64,000 nucleotides of DNA, from the NCBI GenBank assembly GCA_024500155.1, contig CM044868.1, forward strand, positions 39,876,165-39,940,164, given 5' to 3'. Below are positions 11,267 through 22,373 of this stretch, in pieces. Source of the stretch: Chenopodium formosanum. Its lineage: Eukaryota > Streptophyta > Magnoliopsida > Caryophyllales > Amaranthaceae. Numbering within the stretch: position 1 is the stretch's first letter; each line of letters opens with the position of its first letter. The notes under the pieces are model-generated. The model worked only from the letters and a program-made list of their open reading frames with translations, was not told the DNA's origin and ran no database searches. Made by a program: the position numbers and the translations under genes.

Positions 11267-13369
11267 TGTAGACACCTAAAAATGTCTCCCTAAAACCAAA
11301 CCCGATGATGAAAAACCTTTCACCGCCATTATTGGTTGGGTTGAGTATTTAATTTTGGAGTGCTTAAATCCATATTTCCATTTCATAAACCAACCCAACT
11401 TCTAGCCCATTTCCCCAAACCATAACTTATTTTCCACTTTTCGTGTGCACATCGAAAAACCGAAATAAAATGATTTTATGGCTATATAATTTTGATAAAA
11501 TTATTATTTTGTTGGATAGGCCTTGAAAAAATCTTTCCAACCATATATCATAAGCCCAATTCCGAGCTATAACGAAAAAGATATGAGCAAAACACTAAAC
11601 TCGGCCCAAAACCGACACCCTTCCACTAAAACGCCCATATCTTAAAATCTACAAATCATTTTGACCTGATTTTAGTAGACGTGATAAGCTTTCCAATGAT
11701 ATATTATATGCCTTATTCCAAGTTACAGATCAAAAGTTATGATGATTTTAAAAACGGGTAAAAAAACTGGAATCACCGCGCACAGTGCAAAAGCACCGTG
11801 TCACGGGAGTGTGCCCCGTCTGACGGTGCCTTCCCTCGTCTGACGGTGCTTGGTTCCGTCTGACGGTGCCTGGTTCCGTCATACGGTACTGTACATCGTG
11901 TCACGGTGCCATTTTTGAAGCTTTTTTGCGTTAAATTCCACTGTGGCACGGTACCTGTTACCGTGACACGATACCTGCTGCCGTGACAAGGTATTTTTCA
12001 CCGTGTCACGGTGCTTTTTCCGTGTAATTTTCTCGTTTTCTCATACCGTGACACGGTGTACTATACCGTGCCATGGTGGACACTGCCGTGTCACGGAATT
12101 TTCTCGTGTCTTTTCCGCGTAAACCCTTCACGCGTTTTCACTACCCGTAGGTCAAATATTTCCCGTGTCACTCCAGCTGTCCACCGCGTCACGGGATTTT
12201 CCCCCGTCTAACGGTGCCTTTCCCCATCTGACGGTGCCTGGCACCGTGTCACGGTGTTTTCTGTCGTGTCGCGGTGTTAATTTTTAGGGTTTTTATCTTT
12301 TTAGGGTTCCGCGTGTTCCCTCTACTCAATTTCCCTATAAATAAGATCCTCATTTCTGCAGTTCGAGGCATCAAATCCTTCTCTCTTTCTCTCTTTTACA
12401 CAAAAAATTATTCTATTCCCTCTCTCCCATATTCTAAGCTTTAAAACTATATTCTTAATTACACCATTCTTCCCTTAAGCACTCCAAGGAGTCCATACTT
12501 AACCCGAGGTTTTGTCCTTAAACCAAGGCGTGGATGGTTTACATAACTGAGGGTTTGGACCAAATCAACTCTACTTTTAATTTAATTTCTATTTGATTTA
12601 TATTTTTTATTGAAGTTACTAACAATTTATTCATGATGTAGCAATTTAAAGGAACGCGCGAAATGTGAGTAATTAATTTAATTACTTTTTTTTTATTTTA
12701 ATATTGCTAATATCATGATTAGGTTTATTATTATTATTTTTGACTAACGCTATTATTTTTGAATTGCTTCAAATATTAATGTTTATTCTATTATTTTTAT
12801 TGATCACCATATTGCATGTTTAAAGGGAATATGTAATTGAAAATCACGCCTAATAAGATAATATGGACAACCGGTTTAGGTTCCTTTTTAATCTTGTTAT
12901 TTAATTCAAGTGATCACAAATATTTTAGAATTATGTGTTGCATTAATATTTAACCAATTTAGCCAAATAATAGTTTGGAGCAAATTTTGTTTGTATGCCT
13001 ATGATATCGCATGAATCACTTTTCACTATAAGAATCGAGTAGAGGCCAATACGGGCGAATGTGACTCCATGACTTACTTCGTACCATCATCCTCGACCCT
13101 CCTTTTGTGGTTCCGAACCGTATGAAGTTAGTAATATCATGGATTATGAATGGGGTGTAACCTTCACGGGTCAATCGTTGTTGTCTATCGTTGTCCCTTT
13201 ATCGTGGTTGCCTTTTATGATCCGTAAACGGTTTACAAGTTTCTTAAAAACTTGTTGTCGGCTCCTTACTTTCCTTGTCCCTAATCGTATACGTCAATTC
13301 CCACTTCCTAAGAGTGTCAAGCATATTCACACATGCTTTAATGTAGGCGCACATCGAACGACGCCTACA
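11267..13369 (+). repeat. Ogre-A 3' LTR
   Basis: A 2103-bp LTR from TGTAGACACC to GCCTACA. A TATA box (TATAAATAA) lies at 12336-12344, about 60 bases after the GC-rich palindrome array at 11775-12275. A TC-rich initiator-like stretch follows at 12370-12430. This copy keeps the TATA segment that the 5' LTR has lost. Confidence 0.92.
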
Positions 13370-13543
13370 AGTACAAATATTTTGGTTGTGGAAAAAAGTA
13401 AGAGAGAGACACTACACCAAAAACTAGATTAGAGATCGCAAAATATAGAACGGTTACCAAAGATAGGCGTTCTCCAGAAGAATATAGAACGTATTTTTAT
13501 AAGAGGCGTTCTGTAAGTTAATTCATATGGAACGGTTAGCTTA

Positions 13544-13773
13544 GGGCTTGTTTGGCACCATTTTTGGTTTTTAGTTTCCTGTTTTTTTGAAAACTAAAAA
13601 CCAAAAACTGGAAACAAGAAAAAGGTGTTTCCACTTTTTTATTGTCAATTTTCAAAATTATTATGATTTTAATAAGTTTAAATAATTTTTTATTCATTAT
13701 GTGACATATATCATATACTTATAATAAACAAAAAACCAAAAAACAGAACACCACAGCAATGCCAAACGAGCCC
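13544..13773. mobile_element. Tourist-like MITE in the CACTA subterminal region
   Basis: The ends GGGCTTGTTTGGCA and TGCCAAACGAGCCC are inverted repeats with one mismatch, and TTA flanks both sides (13541-13543 and 13774-13776). This is the pattern of PIF/Harbinger-derived MITEs. The interior contains a second inverted stretch around TTGGTTTTTAGTTT / AAAACTAAAAACCAA. Confidence 0.8.
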
Positions 13774-13929
13774 TTAGTTAACCGTTCTCTATTTCTTTCA
13801 CCCAAATAATTAAAAATAATAATTAATTATTGTAGAGGATATAGAACGGTCATATTGATAACCGTTTTGTATTTTTTTAATTTTAGGATGAAATTATATA
13901 CAGAGTGTTATTATTATTATTAAAAAAAA

Positions 13930-16900
13930 AAAAGGAATTTAACCAAATTAATCAAAGGCAGTTATAAGGTTTTTCACTTTCATTTCACTTTCACTTCCAT
14001 TCCACTAAAAATACCTTTGCTTAATATTCTTAAAAAAAATACTCCATACTTCTTGTTAATTGCTTCAAGTTGACCGAAAACCTCCAATTGCATGCACCGC
14101 CACTTAGTGTTTGCCGTGCCGCCGCTCCACCGCCGCATAATGTCTGCAGCACCACCACTTCGCTGAGCCACCATTACATCGAGGTAGGTTCAAATTTTAT
14201 TTGTCATAGAGTAATTGAATTTTGATAATTTGTCAATCTAACCACATGAACCATTCGAAATATGAAGGAAACATAATTAAATTCATAGTTTTCATCTATT
14301 AAATTAATTTGCAATTCGAATTTAGGTGATTGAAAAAAACATCAAAGTTCTAGTTTTAGGGGTAAATTCAATCGATTGTTTGTATGTTAATATTTCAGCT
14401 GAATTGCAGTAAGTTGAATCAAATTACCCTTGATTTTGTCGAATTTACATTTATTTCAATTGTAATAAAAATAATTTTAGCCAAATAATCTTACCTAAGT
14501 TCAATTTAGAACCCTAATAAGATAAAGAAAGAGGGGTAGGGGAAATTGATTACCACTGGATTATTGTGCTATATTAATTGTAAATAATTTTAGAAAATAT
14601 TGATTTGCTTTGATTTTCTTTCATAAAAGAGTTGGTTATGAGATCTTGTGATTGAAACTATGCGATGATAAAATCCGATTCTAGTAATGTATAAGACTAG
14701 TCATGGTTTTTACTATGCTTACAATGATGAGTAAGGAGTGTGTTTTTGTGGAATTGGTGTAGCTGATTGTGAAGAGAGAAGAGAAGGGAATCATAACATG
14801 TGGACTGTGGTACTGTTAAAGACGAGTGAGTTTTTTTTATTCTTTGTACATTGTTGTTGACGTATGACTTTGTTGCTAAATCATCTTGGAGTTTTGTGTC
14901 TCCAGATTTCCTCTTTGTGAAGCTTCCCTCACCTTCAGTGGTTAATTAAACTTGTATCCCCTATGAATGTGAATTGACTTCTCTATGTTTATAGACTCAA
15001 AGCTAAGGTGCATGATTGCTCCAATGTTTCCCCTGCTAGAGTGATAATGCTTAATGGCTTATGATGCTAGAGTCTTTCTTACTGAGCACCTTATTTGTGC
15101 ACTAATTTTAACTTGGAAAGTTCTCCTTTATCTCTTTATGTAAAGGAGGCTTATGTCTTGCATTTGCATGCTTATGCAACTCTTACATCACCTCAAGTTT
15201 CATTTTCAGTATCATGCCCTCTTTTTTCATTTTTTTAGAGACCTCCTTTATGTAAAAAACTTCTTTCTCTATATGCATCAGTCCCTCCTCGTCTTGATCT
15301 ACAAGTAGATGTTCTATAGTCTATGCTTTCGGAATTATAACTTTTGAGTGTTGTGTTTCCAATAATTTTCATCTTAGTATTACCATCTATTCAGGGCTCA
15401 AGCATCCCGAAGAATAAAAAACAAAGCTCTTCTTCAGAGGCCAAGAAGGAAAAGAAAAAGGTTTTACTTATATTGTTTTATTTTATATACTCTTTTTTTT
15501 TTTTCTAACATTGGATGAAGTAGTCAAGAAAAGCCTTTGTATTTATGGGGCTGTAACTTGTCTGCTTGCATCACGGTGGTTCATTCTGAGGTATGGTCTG
15601 TAGTTGGATATCTGTTAGAAGCATTGTTCCTAGCTCTTCTAGGGGCTCATCTCAAGAGTTGTGTTTCTCTAGATTTCCCTATTCTGACGTAATTAATGAC
15701 TGGAGCTTTCTTCATTTGCTTTTCGAGTCTCTAAATGCTTCCTTATTATAGTACACTTTCCTGTAGTGTGACTGGATGCTGTTAATTGAGTTTTCGCATT
15801 AGCAGCTTTAATAAAATGAAGTACTGAGCTTCTATCTTGCATCCCGTAGTAATTTACTTCTATATCTGTTATGGAACTTAGTAATTAATGATCATGTCTC
15901 TGTCAAATTTACTAATTTCTCTTTATCAATAAGTTTATGTTTCTTGTTTGAAAGTAATAAACAGAAAACTTTGTGCCGGTTGCTTCATTTTAAAATTTTT
16001 GTTTTGTTGTAGTAATTAAACTTTTGAGGTAACACATTCTTTTTGCTAATTTAATTTTGCAGCAGAATAAAAGGAAGAAAAACTTGGTGTCAAGTTATTA
16101 AAACTTACTACTATCGTGAAACCAAAAATTATTGCTTCCATTATCTCATGGGAAGATGCCAAGAGGTGGTTATATATCGCTATATATGTGAGTTTTTTTT
16201 TTTTCTCTTGTTCAATTTTGATTTGAAATTAGTTTGATAGATTATTTATTTTCACATTTGAATCATTAGCATGCAGCTACATGTTTTATTTTGTTTACTT
16301 GCATTTGGTGGGTTATATAATTTTTATTGTCACAATTGATTTTAAGTTATATATTGTGTATCTTCTGTCTTGATCTGCAAGTGGATGCTTATAGTCCATG
16401 CTTCCGGGCTTATAACTTTTCTATCAGTAACTGCTTATTTCTTAAGATTGTCATGATTTCCCTTAAATATCTGTTTAGGCTGTTTGTAAGATGTATATAT
16501 ACTATTATATTCTTTCACTAATTTTGGTTTGGGTTCTTGTTTTGGGCAAGAAACTTCTGCTGTAGACCCGTCCCAACCTTGTGAGCATGGGTATGAACTT
16601 AGATCAGATATGTACTAGATGTCTAGATGTGGCATTGACAGAAACTATTATGCACATGGCTGTTATGTGTCTTGAGAGCAGCCCTTTTTTTTCTTTTTGA
16701 TAAGATTGAGAGCAGCCTTTTGGGTATCAGTTGTTCTTCTTAAATTAGATCAAAAAAGATATACTTATTTATATTTAATTAGATGAATTTATTGTGTATA
16801 TTATTAACTACTAATATGTATGTATTTTACATTGTTTTGTAGTATTTAAAGCAAGTTCTTCCTACATATTCTCAACAAATGATCGACGAGCTTAGGGAAA

Positions 16901-16975
16901 GGTGGATTTCATATGTTACGGATATTATCAACCAAATGACGACGACAATGATATATCTGAATTGTAGATCAATAC
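13930..16975 (+). pseudogene. Host-like multi-exon segment captured in the CACTA element
   Basis: Several pieces look like exons. A leader-like stretch ends at GAG before GTAGGTTC near 14182. A 66-base exon lies at 15395-15460 between a TTCAG acceptor and a GTTTTAC donor, encoding 22 residues ending EAKKEKKK. A third piece starts near 16063 after TTTTGCAG, and a fourth near 16842 after TTGTAG reads LKQVLPTYSQQMIDELRERW. Within the third piece a phase change is needed to read GVKLLKLTTIVKPK and IISWEDAKRW. The product is not recognised. I infer transduplication of a host gene, now decayed. Confidence 0.45.
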
Positions 16976-18083
16976 GGTATTGGTATATCTAAGCATAATT
17001 TTTTTAAATCAACATTAATTAGAAATGTGTTTTGATATTTAACTCACGTATTTATTTGTATAGAACAAATTCTGGATGAATGATTCAATTTAATTGTGGT
17101 TGGATGTTTTAAATTATATATATGAAGCATATTTTGATGTCTTTTGTCGTATTTGGAAATATTTTTGTTAATTTTATTATACTGAAGTTTATATTGCACG
17201 CATACAAGATCATGAGTTTAATTACTTTACATAGGAAATGTGGAATTTTGCTTACAGGATAAATTTACAAGATAAAATACAGGAATACAACATATACAGG
17301 TCTAAAAATGAAATACAAAAATAATATAAATTATCAAAATACAGGAATAATACAAGATAAAATACGTACAGGGGTAATTTGAAATATCAAATATATATAT
17401 GGTTGGATTTTTTTTTTAAAAAAAAAAAATTAAAGAACTGTTATCTAACTTAACCTTTCTCTATTGTAATGCAATATAGAACGTTTAAGTGGCCAATACC
17501 GTTCTATTTTCCTTCCTTAGTGTACGATTTTAAGAAGGGAAAAGAGAACAGTTGTGACTAACAATCGTTCTCTATTTGTCCATATATAAAACGCCTAAAC
17601 GACCCGTTCTCTATACTTTATACATCGCTTAGCAGAAGAACGCCACTAAGGCAATCTATAAAGCCTATAATAACAGTTCTCTAAGGCCTTTTTTGTAGCA
17701 GTGAGAAAGGTAAAAATACAAAATTGCCCATATAACATATTGATAAATTAAAAAGTAAGTGTGAAAAAACAAAGGTATGTTGGGTATTTGTAGTGTGAAC
17801 ACAAATAATTTTTTTTCCAAAGAAGGAAATTGTGCAATATTTGTGAAACTTCCTAAAAAGGCATGTGGTGCAATAATAAAAGAACGAAGGAAGTAGATTT
17901 CTTCAAAGTTCTAGAAGAGTGTTTAGGAAAACTTTAGTTGTGCACTAAAAATGAGTATAGCCTTCCACCCATCTATAAATGGGCAAACGGAGAGACCATC
18001 TAAACAATAGAATATATGTTGAGAACTTGTGAAATTGATTTTCAAAGAGGATGGGAAGATATGATTGGATTTATTTTCTATCA

Positions 18084-18125
18084 CTAGTTATCGAGCCCCC
18101 GCGCGCGCGATGCGCGCGCTTCGTA
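18084..18125 (-). mobile_element. Helitron-type 3' terminus
   Basis: Read on the minus strand, a GC-rich hairpin (GCGCGCGCATCGCGCGCGC) is followed by GGGGGCTCGATAA and ends CTAG, with a T next to it. A hairpin about ten bases before a CTAG end inserted next to T is the known 3' signature of plant Helitrons. The terminus cuts the integrase relic. The partner 5' end, starting TC on the minus strand, was not located, so the size of the element is unknown and the genes up to 22373 may or may not be its cargo. Confidence 0.6.
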
Positions 18126-19015
18126 TGGTTAATCGAAAAAGTTTAGTTTGGCGTTTAATGTTACCGTGTAATTAGTTTGTTGTATTTTGACATAGTGTTT
18201 GTTGCATTATATAAATATATAATGTTATTATTATATATAGATTAATAAAGTTGTGGTTGTTTATGTAGTAATAGTTTATAATGTGTAGTATAATTATTGT
18301 GTATTTTTGTCGATTCATAATGTAGCAATAATCTATAATGTGTATGTTAATTATGTAAATAGTAATATTATAATTGTATCAAATTAAGGAAAGATGATTC
18401 TATACTTTTGGATTATAAGTTGATATGGGCTAAGTCTTGCTTTATTTTAAATTTAATTATGTTGATGTATTTGCATGTTGCTTATAAAAATTAAATGAAA
18501 ATTTAAGCTAGAACTTTAAAAAAATTGGGTGATACTTAATTGGAGTTTTCAACTATTGGACCTATTTTATAAAAATGTAGTTAAGAAGGCCCAAATGTTA
18601 GTTTTGTTTTGTTTTTTTTTTTTTTTTTTTTTTATTTATTTATTTATTTTTTTTTAGGCTAGGCTGTAAGGGTTGTAAAATAGTTCTAAGAGGATTAGGC
18701 CCTATAATAGTTCCTTTGTTCTTGGAGTAAAATATTAAGATGTAATCCTTGATAATTAGATTTTCCAAAATGAAGTATGTCTTCGTACAACGTGTGTTAT
18801 GTAATACTGTGCATCTCTTCTTGTTCTGTAATTATGATAGAAATTCGAAAAGACATAAAAGGGGAAACTGACGGCTTAATTTTGATTAAAAAGGCAGAAG
18901 TTGAAGGTTATTAAACATCTCCCCATAAGTTTTATGCATTTCTTTGGAAAATTGGAAGAGCTTTTTGTTTTCATTGTTTTTTTACTTTTTCAAACTTCAA
19001 AATTCAAAGATTACT
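18126..19015 (+). other. AT-rich region and probable 5' flank of the 19016 ORF
   Basis: The segment is strongly AT-rich with repeated ATGTAG/ATAATGT phrases at 18180-18360, then a poly(T) run with TTTA repeats at about 18609-18655. The phrase GTTGTAAAATAGTTCTAAGAGG near 18673 recurs in changed form near 20205, upstream of the second paralogous ORF. No other gene is seen. Confidence 0.55.
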
Positions 19016-19657
19016 ATGGCCGGCGATGATGAAAATACTCCATTTTCAGCCCGGTATCGGAATTTCTTAGTAAGGAGAAAGGATAATCTACGGGGTCAGT
19101 TTTTAGCAGCATATGAGGTTCGTTCAAATGCGACAAAGAAGCTTGAAGCATTAATGAAGGATATGGAAGATATAGATGGACAAATAGCAAAGTGTTATGA
19201 GGATGCAAAGAACAGGAAGGCAAAGGGTCTTAGAATTGGCAGCACTTCTGATTTTCCAATTCCAGTTGATAGTGATACTGACGAAGAACCTATTAGAATG
19301 AGCAGAATTGTTGGCTTTAAAGGCAAGTCTTCCAAAAGAAAGGGTCAGGGTAGACATGGTAAGGTTACTGAAGGCATTGGCGCTAAAGGTGGGGAGGCTG
19401 ATATGGAAATCACCGATGAGGACGATGCAGTGAAAGGGGTCATTGAAGCAACTCTTGTTCGTCATGTTGAGCAAGTGCAACAGCAACCTGCATTTGCTGA
19501 AGAGAATGATGTGCTGGTGCAGCAGGGCCAACAACAACCTCATCCTAATCAAGACAGGGTCTTAGAGGAGGAGGAAGAAAATGAAGAGAGAGAAGATCAT
19601 GAGTACGATTCATGGTATGAGCAGTTCGAAGAGGATTATGGGTATGATTCTAATTAG
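19016..19657 (+). CDS. Unrecognised coiled-coil / acidic-tail protein
   Basis: I do not recognise the family. The chosen start is the ATG at 19016 (MAGDDENT), in a favourable ATGGCC context; the open frame runs upstream to 18944 without another ATG. The product is 213 residues. Residues about 10-60 are rich in charged and hydrophobic positions and look helical or coiled-coil (ARYRNFLVRRKDNLRGQF, then a Lys/Glu/Asp-rich stretch). Residues 75-115 are basic. The C-terminal 60 residues are Gln-rich, then strongly acidic with EEEEENEE, ending YGYDSN. A broken paralogue lies at 21346-21870. The frame is undamaged among many decayed ones, so a real gene or recent Helitron cargo is possible; expression is not shown by the sequence. 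Confidence 0.6.
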   Translation: MAGDDENTPFSARYRNFLVRRKDNLRGQFLAAYEVRSNATKKLEALMKDMEDIDGQIAKCYEDAKNRKAKGLRIGSTSDFPIPVDSDTDEEPIRMSRIVGFKGKSSKRKGQGRHGKVTEGIGAKGGEADMEITDEDDAVKGVIEATLVRHVEQVQQQPAFAEENDVLVQQGQQQPHPNQDRVLEEEEENEEREDHEYDSWYEQFEEDYGYDSN

Positions 19658-20303
19658 GCAATCAATTGAGCTTTTAAGTACAATGGTAGTATAACAATTT
19701 AGGGGCTTTTAGTTGTTTGAATTAGTAGTAGTTATTATGATGGAGTTTTATGTAATATTTTGAAATTAGGTAGGATTTTAGATGAAGTATGGAATTTTAT
19801 GATGTTTTCGTAAGTAAGGAACTGAAAATGTAATATGGTAGAAGTTTTGATGTGTTTTGGAATTATCTTAACTTAAATTATCTCTTTTTATATATGTATT
19901 GTTATGATGTTTTATGAGTTTTGATATAAAGTAATTTATTAAAGCTTTATGGCTATGGGTAGACAACAATCTTATGCTGATGCTTAGATGCTATGTACTG
20001 CATCTGATTGTATGTCTCATAGCTCAATTAAATTACTATGCTTTAATCTTCCTGCATTCACTATCCTAGTGCTATCTAATTGATAGAACAAAATGGAGTA
20101 TGGTATGCAAATCACTACCTCTATTTAAAATTCTTTTGTTTAATTTATTACATTATGAGCTGTAGATTATAGAAGATAGGATTTAATTTCAAGCAAGGAA
20201 GAGTTGTAAAATAATTTTTAAGAGGATCAGGCATTGATAATTTGTCGGTAGAAATCATAGGGTCTAATTTTACAAGGTTATACCAGGCTATATTCATTAT
20301 TAC
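19658..20303. other. Non-coding segment after the 19016 ORF
   Basis: AT-rich DNA with likely 3' untranslated sequence of the upstream ORF in the first 150-200 bases (a TATGTAATATTTTG stretch near 19748 could serve polyadenylation). Nothing else recognisable. Confidence 0.5.
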
Positions 20304-20682
20304 TTTTTCTAAGCTATACACCTAAGGTAGTTGAGTTTCTAAGGTGTACCCATGCTATTTCAAGTTTCTAAGCCGTGCTCTTCAACTTCTTATCAATACT
20401 AAATTGTACCCTTATTAGTTATTTATAAGTTAATTGAGAGTGTGATTTCGTGGCTTTAGTTTTCGTTATTAGGGTTGTTGTGGTTAGGATTTCTTTCCCT
20501 TATCATTTCCTTACCTTTTATCATCTTTTTATTAAATTTATAGTTAGCTTTAGGTGACTTGGAAGTCCCAAAGAGGGTACTATTCATTAATGGTAGTGAG
20601 TTGAGGGGCACAGCTTAGAAATTTGAAAAAGCATGGGTACACCTTAGAAACTTGACTACCTTGGGGGCATAGCTTAGAAAAA
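20304..20682. mobile_element. MITE with about 88-bp terminal inverted repeats
   Basis: Positions 20304-20391 and 20595-20682 are inverted copies, both starting TTTTTCTAAGCTAT and containing TTTCTAAGGTGTACCCATGC, with scattered mismatches. Each arm has three spaced copies of TTTCTAAG(C/G). The 200-bp interior is non-coding. Long TIRs suggest a Mutator-derived MITE, but the 9-base flanks do not match, so the superfamily is open. Confidence 0.75.
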
Positions 20683-21345
20683 CCCAATTTGTCAATATTA
20701 AAAGGGTTCTCTTCTTAATAATTTTGTTTTATGCTTTAATTAGGATACAGGAAAAGGAACAATATATAAATCTACTAAAGAAGAATCTGATTTGTGCATG
20801 AGGTGTTAATTAAGTATTTATAAGTGATGCTACTGTGCAATATAATAATGATTATTATATCTTAAAAAAGAATCATGTATTCTTAATATAAGTGGTGGAG
20901 ACCTAATGGTCTTTGGTAGTAAAAAGAAAATAAGAATATGGTAATTTTTACTGTGTGATAAATGTAGGTATAAAGTATTTATGTAGAAAGTTATTGTCTT
21001 ATGGACAATGAGCGTTAAAGTGCCATATTGAGAAAGATTCTTTGCAAGGTCATTATCTAATATGGTATTCATTGTTGTTGGGTAATAGTATTTAAAGTTT
21101 GCCCAACTCTTATCTCTCTCTGTTTTCTTTTTAGCAAGATAGTATTACCTTTTAGAGAGAAAGAAGTCTATTCAGTATAAAAGCCAAGAGGCTATTGGAA
21201 TTGTAATTTTTTATGATTTCATGTCAAGAGTAATCTTGTAAATTTGCTTCGTTTATTCTGATTGAGTTAGCTGTGTTGTAGGCTCACTATAATCTGAAAG
21301 TGATCTTTTCACAGTTTTGTTTCTTGTTTTAGTTTAGAATTGTAT
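20683..21345. other. Non-coding segment before the 21346 pseudogene
   Basis: AT-rich DNA without a supported gene. It may include the old promoter and leader of the broken paralogue. Confidence 0.5.
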
Positions 21346-21870
21346 ATGGTAGGAAATGGAGATGAATTTTTAGTGGTGCAGAAACATGATATTGAAGCTA
21401 GACTTCGAGTTCTAGAGCTTAGGGAAGCTAATTTACAGGGAAAATTATTTGATGCAATGACCATTCATTTTGATTTAGGTGAGAGGATTACCAAGTAAAA
21501 GAGGAAATTAGATGAGCTATCAAATGAGATTTTGGAAATCAGGAGCTTTAGTGAAGGAAAAAGAGTTCGGAAGAATGTTGCAACCCGGGTTGATGAGTTT
21601 GTGCCTATGGTGCAGTCAGAGAACACCAAAATGCTGAAGATAGAATTTAGTGAAGATGATGTGGATGCCGTTAAGGGTGAAGGTAATGGTACATATAAGG
21701 AAAATGTTAAAAATGACATTCTTAAAGGCAAGAAAATGGAGAGTGATGCAATAATTAGCTACTGGTTTTGGTGATAATAAGAAGAATCTGATGGGGATGA
21801 TGTTGTTAATGATTTTATCATGAAATATGGGTGTAATGTTCCTGATGTTGCTAGAAAATAGTGTGGTTCA
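21346..21870 (+). pseudogene. Broken paralogue of the 19016 coiled-coil ORF
   Basis: From the ATG at 21346 the frame reads MVGNGDEF, then a segment with ARLRVLELREANLQGKLF that lines up with ARYRNFLVRRKDNLRGQF of the 19016 ORF. A TAA at 21496-21498 interrupts it. The same frame continues through KRKLDELSNEILEIRSF and an acidic stretch to a stop at 21774. A frame change near 21775 would add another acidic tail (EESDGDDVVND). The two ORFs are clearly related but diverged. The function is unknown. Confidence 0.6.
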
Positions 21871-22373
21871 ATTTTAGTTTCTGATTGTTAATTTAAATTT
21901 TTTTAAAGATGTTTCTGCTTTATAAAATTATGAATATGTTTGAATTTTAGATCTTGGTGATATTGGTTCCAGTAAATAATAGAGGAAATGAAGGTTCAGA
22001 TTGCCACAATGAAGGTTCAGATTGCCACAATAAATAAGCTTGTGTCTCAGATATTCATTCTCTTGATAGACAAACATATAGAAAAATTGCACAGATATTA
22101 AAAATATTGTTAATATAAAGAGCTTTGTCTGAGTTCAAAACGGGCAAGCAGTTATTTTAGAAATTGAACATAGCTTTTTCAAATTTCTGGGGGGCAATAA
22201 TTGTGCATGCACAAAGTATATTGAGGTGCAATTTCCTAAGCCAAAGTATTTTACTTAGAACATTTTGTAAAATTTTTCGAAAAAGCAGAAAAGAAAAATG
22301 AACAAAGTTTAAAGTAAGGAAATTGAGTGAAAAGCAGTAGATGCATGAAAAGTGTGCTCGGATTTCGAGCTAC
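21871..22373. other. Non-coding segment before Athila-1
   Basis: AT-rich DNA with a short direct duplication of ATGAAGGTTCAGATTGCCAC near 21988-22029. Nothing else supported. It ends GCTAC, which would be the left copy of an Athila-1 target duplication; no right copy is available. Confidence 0.5.

Larger units (their letters stand above)
3775..13369 (+). mobile_element. Ogre-A: non-autonomous Tat/Ogre LTR retrotransposon
   Basis: A 9.6-kb element with two LTRs of about 2.1 kb, TG...CA ends, an Ogre-type primer-binding site and a purine-rich tract before the 3' LTR. Inside are a leader, a broken gag ending after its zinc knuckle, and a 2.7-kb non-coding 3' tail with two tandem arrays. There is no protease, reverse transcriptase, RNase H or integrase, so movement would have needed enzymes from another element. 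The flanking pentamers GATAC and AGTAC agree at only three positions, so the target-site duplication is decayed or absent. The element lies inside the Stowaway-like MITE. Confidence 0.88.
13410..17703. mobile_element. Non-autonomous CACTA transposon
   Basis: The ends are CACTACACCAAAAA at 13410 and, inverted, CACTGCTACAAAAAA reading inward from 17703. An AGA trinucleotide flanks both sides (13407-13409 and 17704-17706), the 3-bp duplication expected for this superfamily. Subterminal repeats of the ATAGAACGGTT / ACCGTTCTCTAT type lie at 13440-13540, 13790-13890 and 17455-17690. No transposase was found. The interior resembles exons and introns of another gene. Confidence 0.88.
3731..17893. mobile_element. 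Stowaway-like MITE split by Ogre-A and a CACTA element
   Basis: The left tip (3731-3764) and the right tip (about 17861-17893) are inverted copies. Both start CTTC, run into a T-rich stretch and share TTTTATTATTGCACCA. A TA dinucleotide flanks each side (3729-3730 and 17894-17895), as expected for a Tc1/mariner-derived Stowaway element. With Ogre-A (3775-13369) and the CACTA element (13410-17703) removed, the MITE would be roughly 270 bp. Confidence 0.65.
3672..18083 (+). pseudogene. Split gypsy integrase relic (fragments 3672-3730 and 17896-18083)
   Basis: The right fragment reads, with stops, as the catalytic-core C-terminal part of a plant Ty3/gypsy integrase. It shows a DFFKVLEECLG-like stretch followed by SIAFHPSINGQTERP, matching the family signature TAFHPQTDGQTER, then a LVKLIFKEDW-like segment. 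The left fragment reads ELAKYFDTIEI, resembling the preceding LAKxFxxEIVRLHG stretch. The two would be contiguous if the Stowaway-like MITE at 3731-17893 and its nested load were removed. The right fragment is cut at 18083 by the Helitron-type terminus. The family call for the right half is fairly safe; joining the left half is an inference. Confidence 0.55.

Noticed and set aside
3770..13374. GATAC / AGTAC as the Ogre-A target-site duplication
   Set aside because: Only three of five bases agree, so it was not recorded as a clear duplication.
20295..20691. 9-bp Mutator-type duplication around the 20304 MITE
   Set aside because: The flanks CATTATTAC and CCCAATTTG do not match.
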